Positions 14,413-16,562 of a stretch of 16,562 bases of DNA are shown one piece after another (the first letter of the stretch is position 1; each line of letters starts with the position of its first letter). The translations under genes were made by a program, and so were the position numbers. The notes below the pieces were generated by a model that saw nothing but the letters and a program-made list of their open reading frames with translations, searched no databases and had not been told where the DNA came from. Source of the stretch: CAYLWW01 sp964387585 (lineage in GTDB: Bacteria; Pseudomonadota; Alphaproteobacteria; Rickettsiales; Midichloriaceae); assembly GCA_964387585.1 (NCBI GenBank), contig CAYLWW010000035.1, positions 1 to 16,562 of the forward strand. Direction: 5' to 3'.

Positions 14413-16368
14413 ATGGTGAACATAGATAAAATTAGCAAAATACAACCCATAACAAAATTAGGTAATTCCCCTTCAATGGATTCAGGAGTGATACTTCAGA
14501 TCCCTCAGAAGTTAATTGCTTTACCTAAAGATTCAGTAATCTCTGGCCATGTTGTAAGCCATAATGCCAACGGTGATTTATTGATTGACACTCATCTAGG
14601 TAAAATTGCACTATCTTTTAATCAACAGAATTTACCTTCTGGTACAAATGTGAAGATATTCACCAATGAAGTTAATAATGAATTAGTGTTACACTTAGAT
14701 TTTGATCAAACTAATGATCTAGATAGGAAGAATATAAATTCAAATACTAATTATAGTAAATTTCGCTTTCCCGCTAATTCTATTGTGTTGGATAATATTA
14801 CTCAAAGTGATTATCCAAATCAAAACAAAAATAGCATCATTCAATTTACTGATGATATTATTGTAGATAACGGGAAGCTATCTAGCAAACTAGATCTAAT
14901 AACGCTAACTGTGATTAGCAAATCTTTTGCTAATTCATCAGATCAAATCAATCACAATAATCTTTTTAAAAAAGAACAAGCTAATATTAACCAGCATAAG
15001 ACAAATGCACAAATAAAGGATTCCAACTTTAACTCATCTATCCAAAATAATACTGCAATAAATGATAAAGGAGTAGCTAAATTAGACAACTTAATCTCCT
15101 CAAATACTGGTAATATCAGAGAGATGTTAGTAAATCTAAACTCCTTAGAACCAGGAGCTAAATTATCAGTTTCTTTAATAGGTATCAATACCAGAAGAAT
15201 TAATGATTCAGCACAACCTCAATCTGATTTTAACGTTACAAGCGCTAAATCAACCCAGAATACTCAAAACACTCAGAATAATACCACTTCTCCTCGCATA
15301 AATCTCAATATAGATGATAAATTAGAGAAGCTTAGTTCAGAATTTAGCAAACAAATTGATACAGAAGGAATTGTTATCAAAGAAGGTAAATTATATATAA
15401 AAGCTGAAGTTTATAGTCATAACTTACAATATAATGAAATATTACTTAAAAGCGTTATAGGTAATTTCATCTTTTATGACTCTAATCATTATGTGAAAAG
15501 TAGCGAAAATGACATTATTAAATATTTCTTATTAGAAATAGTTTCTTTAGCTGAACCAGAAACTACTCCAAACACTTCTGTAATTAACGAATTTAAACTT
15601 AGTTCTAATAATAGCTTAAATTTACTTAATAAAATTATACTCTTCGATAATATAATCAAGCAATTACCAATATTAGAATCAGATAGCTCCCATAAACTCT
15701 CTTACAAAGATCATCTTACATTTTTAAATTTAATTCCACACCTAGGTAAAATAAAAGATTTTACCCCTAATGATAATGGAATAAACTTGGACTGGGTTGG
15801 AAAATTAAGTTTTTTATTCAATACTATAAAAAATAGCGCAACTCTTAATAACAATAATACTGTAGGAAATAGCTTTGAAAAAGAAGCACCTAATAATAAC
15901 CTAACCAGCCTAAAATTATTAGAACAGCAATTTTGGTCAACATTAAAAGATGTTAGCGACATTACTACAAACACTAAGTGGCAACTATACTTATTGCCTG
16001 TTAATGATGGAATAAAATATAATGAGATAAAATTTTTCATAAAAAATGAAGATAACGATGATAATAATGACGCAGAAAAAAATCTTTTATCACGTTATAA
16101 CAAAAGATTTATTATTGAAATAATTCCTGAAAATATTGGCAAATTATGGCTAGACTGCCTCTATAGCTGCAAAGAAGATAAAAGTAAAAACTTCAATATT
16201 ATAGTAAAAAGTGTTAACCAACTTGACCATGAAATTAAAGAAGGTATCGAATTTACTTTTGAGAAAGTAAGATCAACCTTGGATTTAGTAGGTAAAATTG
16301 ATTTTTATCAAGTTAACAAAAATTTTGTTGACCCTCTTGCTGAAGTTTTTAAAGAGGTACATGGATAG
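14413..16368 (+). CDS. fliK: FliK-like flagellar hook-length control protein
   Basis: A 651-residue, Asn/Ser/Lys-rich protein with the three-part build of FliK. The N-terminal domain (about 30-100) has the pattern VISGHVVSHNANGDLLIDT, LGKIALSF and LPSGTNVKIF, which resembles alphaproteobacterial FliK-like proteins. A long low-complexity middle (about 110-310, including TQNTQNTQNN) could act as ruler. A compact C-terminal domain (about 505-651) has KWQLYLLPV, RFIIEIIPENIGKLWLDCLY and a last helix-strand unit, like the FliK export-switch domain. FliK is exported during hook growth and triggers the substrate switch in FlhB. The assignment rests on fold pattern and residue spacing rather than a strict motif. 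A large unrelated coiled or disordered protein is possible. The FlgD gene and the FlhB-domain gene in the same window support it. Confidence 0.65.
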   Translation: MVNIDKISKIQPITKLGNSPSMDSGVILQIPQKLIALPKDSVISGHVVSHNANGDLLIDTHLGKIALSFNQQNLPSGTNVKIFTNEVNNELVLHLDFDQTNDLDRKNINSNTNYSKFRFPANSIVLDNITQSDYPNQNKNSIIQFTDDIIVDNGKLSSKLDLITLTVISKSFANSSDQINHNNLFKKEQANINQHKTNAQIKDSNFNSSIQNNTAINDKGVAKLDNLISSNTGNIREMLVNLNSLEPGAKLSVSLIGINTRRINDSAQPQSDFNVTSAKSTQNTQNTQNNTTSPRINLNIDDKLEKLSSEFSKQIDTEGIVIKEGKLYIKAEVYSHNLQYNEILLKSVIGNFIFYDSNHYVKSSENDIIKYFLLEIVSLAEPETTPNTSVINEFKLSSNNSLNLLNKIILFDNIIKQLPILESDSSHKLSYKDHLTFLNLIPHLGKIKDFTPNDNGINLDWVGKLSFLFNTIKNSATLNNNNTVGNSFEKEAPNNNLTSLKLLEQQFWSTLKDVSDITTNTKWQLYLLPVNDGIKYNEIKFFIKNEDNDDNNDAEKNLLSRYNKRFIIEIIPENIGKLWLDCLYSCKEDKSKNFNIIVKSVNQLDHEIKEGIEFTFEKVRSTLDLVGKIDFYQVNKNFVDPLAEVFKEVHG

Positions 16369-16562
16369 CAAATTTGTCATTTTTAAATTTTTTATTATAC
16401 TACCCTCTTTTTTATTGCAAAAATCTTGTTAATCTCAGTTCAGGATTAGAGTTGAATAAGAGATAGAAGGTTTGGAGGATTTGAGGCAATAAGAAGCGAT
16501 TGCAGCTAGGTATAGTCATTCCAATTGATAATTATAGAATTCAAAGGCTTGATCGATAGCAT
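16369..16562. other. right-end spacer, no gene seen
   Basis: The final 194 bases after the FliK-like gene have no open frame of note on either strand. The last ~120 bases are less AT-rich than most spacers here and contain GAGG (16477-16480), so the start of a gene or a repeat beyond the window edge is possible, but I cannot support either. Confidence 0.4.

Noticed and set aside
15711..16040. 109-codon minus-strand open frame inside the FliK-like gene
   Set aside because: Antisense to a 651-codon frame, hydrophobic composition typical of the complement of Asn/Lys-rich codons; no independent support.
1..16562. CRISPR array, toxin-antitoxin pair, prophage or integrase genes
   Set aside because: No regularly spaced repeats and no matching protein families were seen on either strand.

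Overview
This is an AT-rich (roughly 70 percent A+T) chromosomal window of 16.5 kb. It carries essential housekeeping genes plus a scattered set of flagellar genes. The enoyl-ACP reductase, GreA and DprA proteins read like those of Rickettsiales, and the overall picture (low GC, tRNA and core biosynthesis genes, long AT-rich spacers) fits an intracellular alphaproteobacterium of that order. The flagellar genes (flgD, a FliK-like gene and a small FlhB-like gene) point away from typical Rickettsia and towards a flagellated lineage such as the Midichloriaceae or a flagellated Rickettsiaceae. The family assignment is inference. A run of exactly ten Ns at 7295-7304 shows this is a scaffold from an assembly.

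Layout, left to right. Bases 1-388 hold the 3' end of an unrecognised gene, followed by a hairpin-rich, repeat-like spacer. On the minus strand come hemB, a tRNA-Lys(UUU) with an AT-rich stem-loop just 3' of it, a probable LptE lipoprotein gene, and a small FlhB C-domain homologue. The last of these is divergent from folE through overlapping candidate promoters. The plus strand then carries folE, fabI, greA and dprA. A 523-base spacer with the assembly gap and a short tandem repeat follows. Next is a six-gene minus-strand run, dapB-tgt-glmU-queD-lysC-flgD in transcription order, with gaps of only 33-47 bases among the first five. Finally the plus strand carries a membrane-anchored or secreted thermonuclease and a large FliK-like gene.

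How the genes fit together. lysC and dapB supply meso-diaminopimelate and glmU supplies UDP-GlcNAc, so peptidoglycan (and possibly lipid A) precursors are made. fabI and lptE belong to envelope lipid synthesis and LPS export. folE and queD form the first two steps of queuosine precursor synthesis and tgt is its tRNA-modifying enzyme, so three queuosine genes lie in one window, two of them in the same gene run. hemB belongs to haem synthesis. The three flagellar genes are at three separate places rather than in one cluster.

I did not find a clearly new defence, mobile or secretion system. The observations most worth checking are the divergent folE/flhB-like promoter region with its interleaved inverted repeats, the unlinked flagellar genes, the spacer around the assembly gap, and the repeat-like spacer at the left end.
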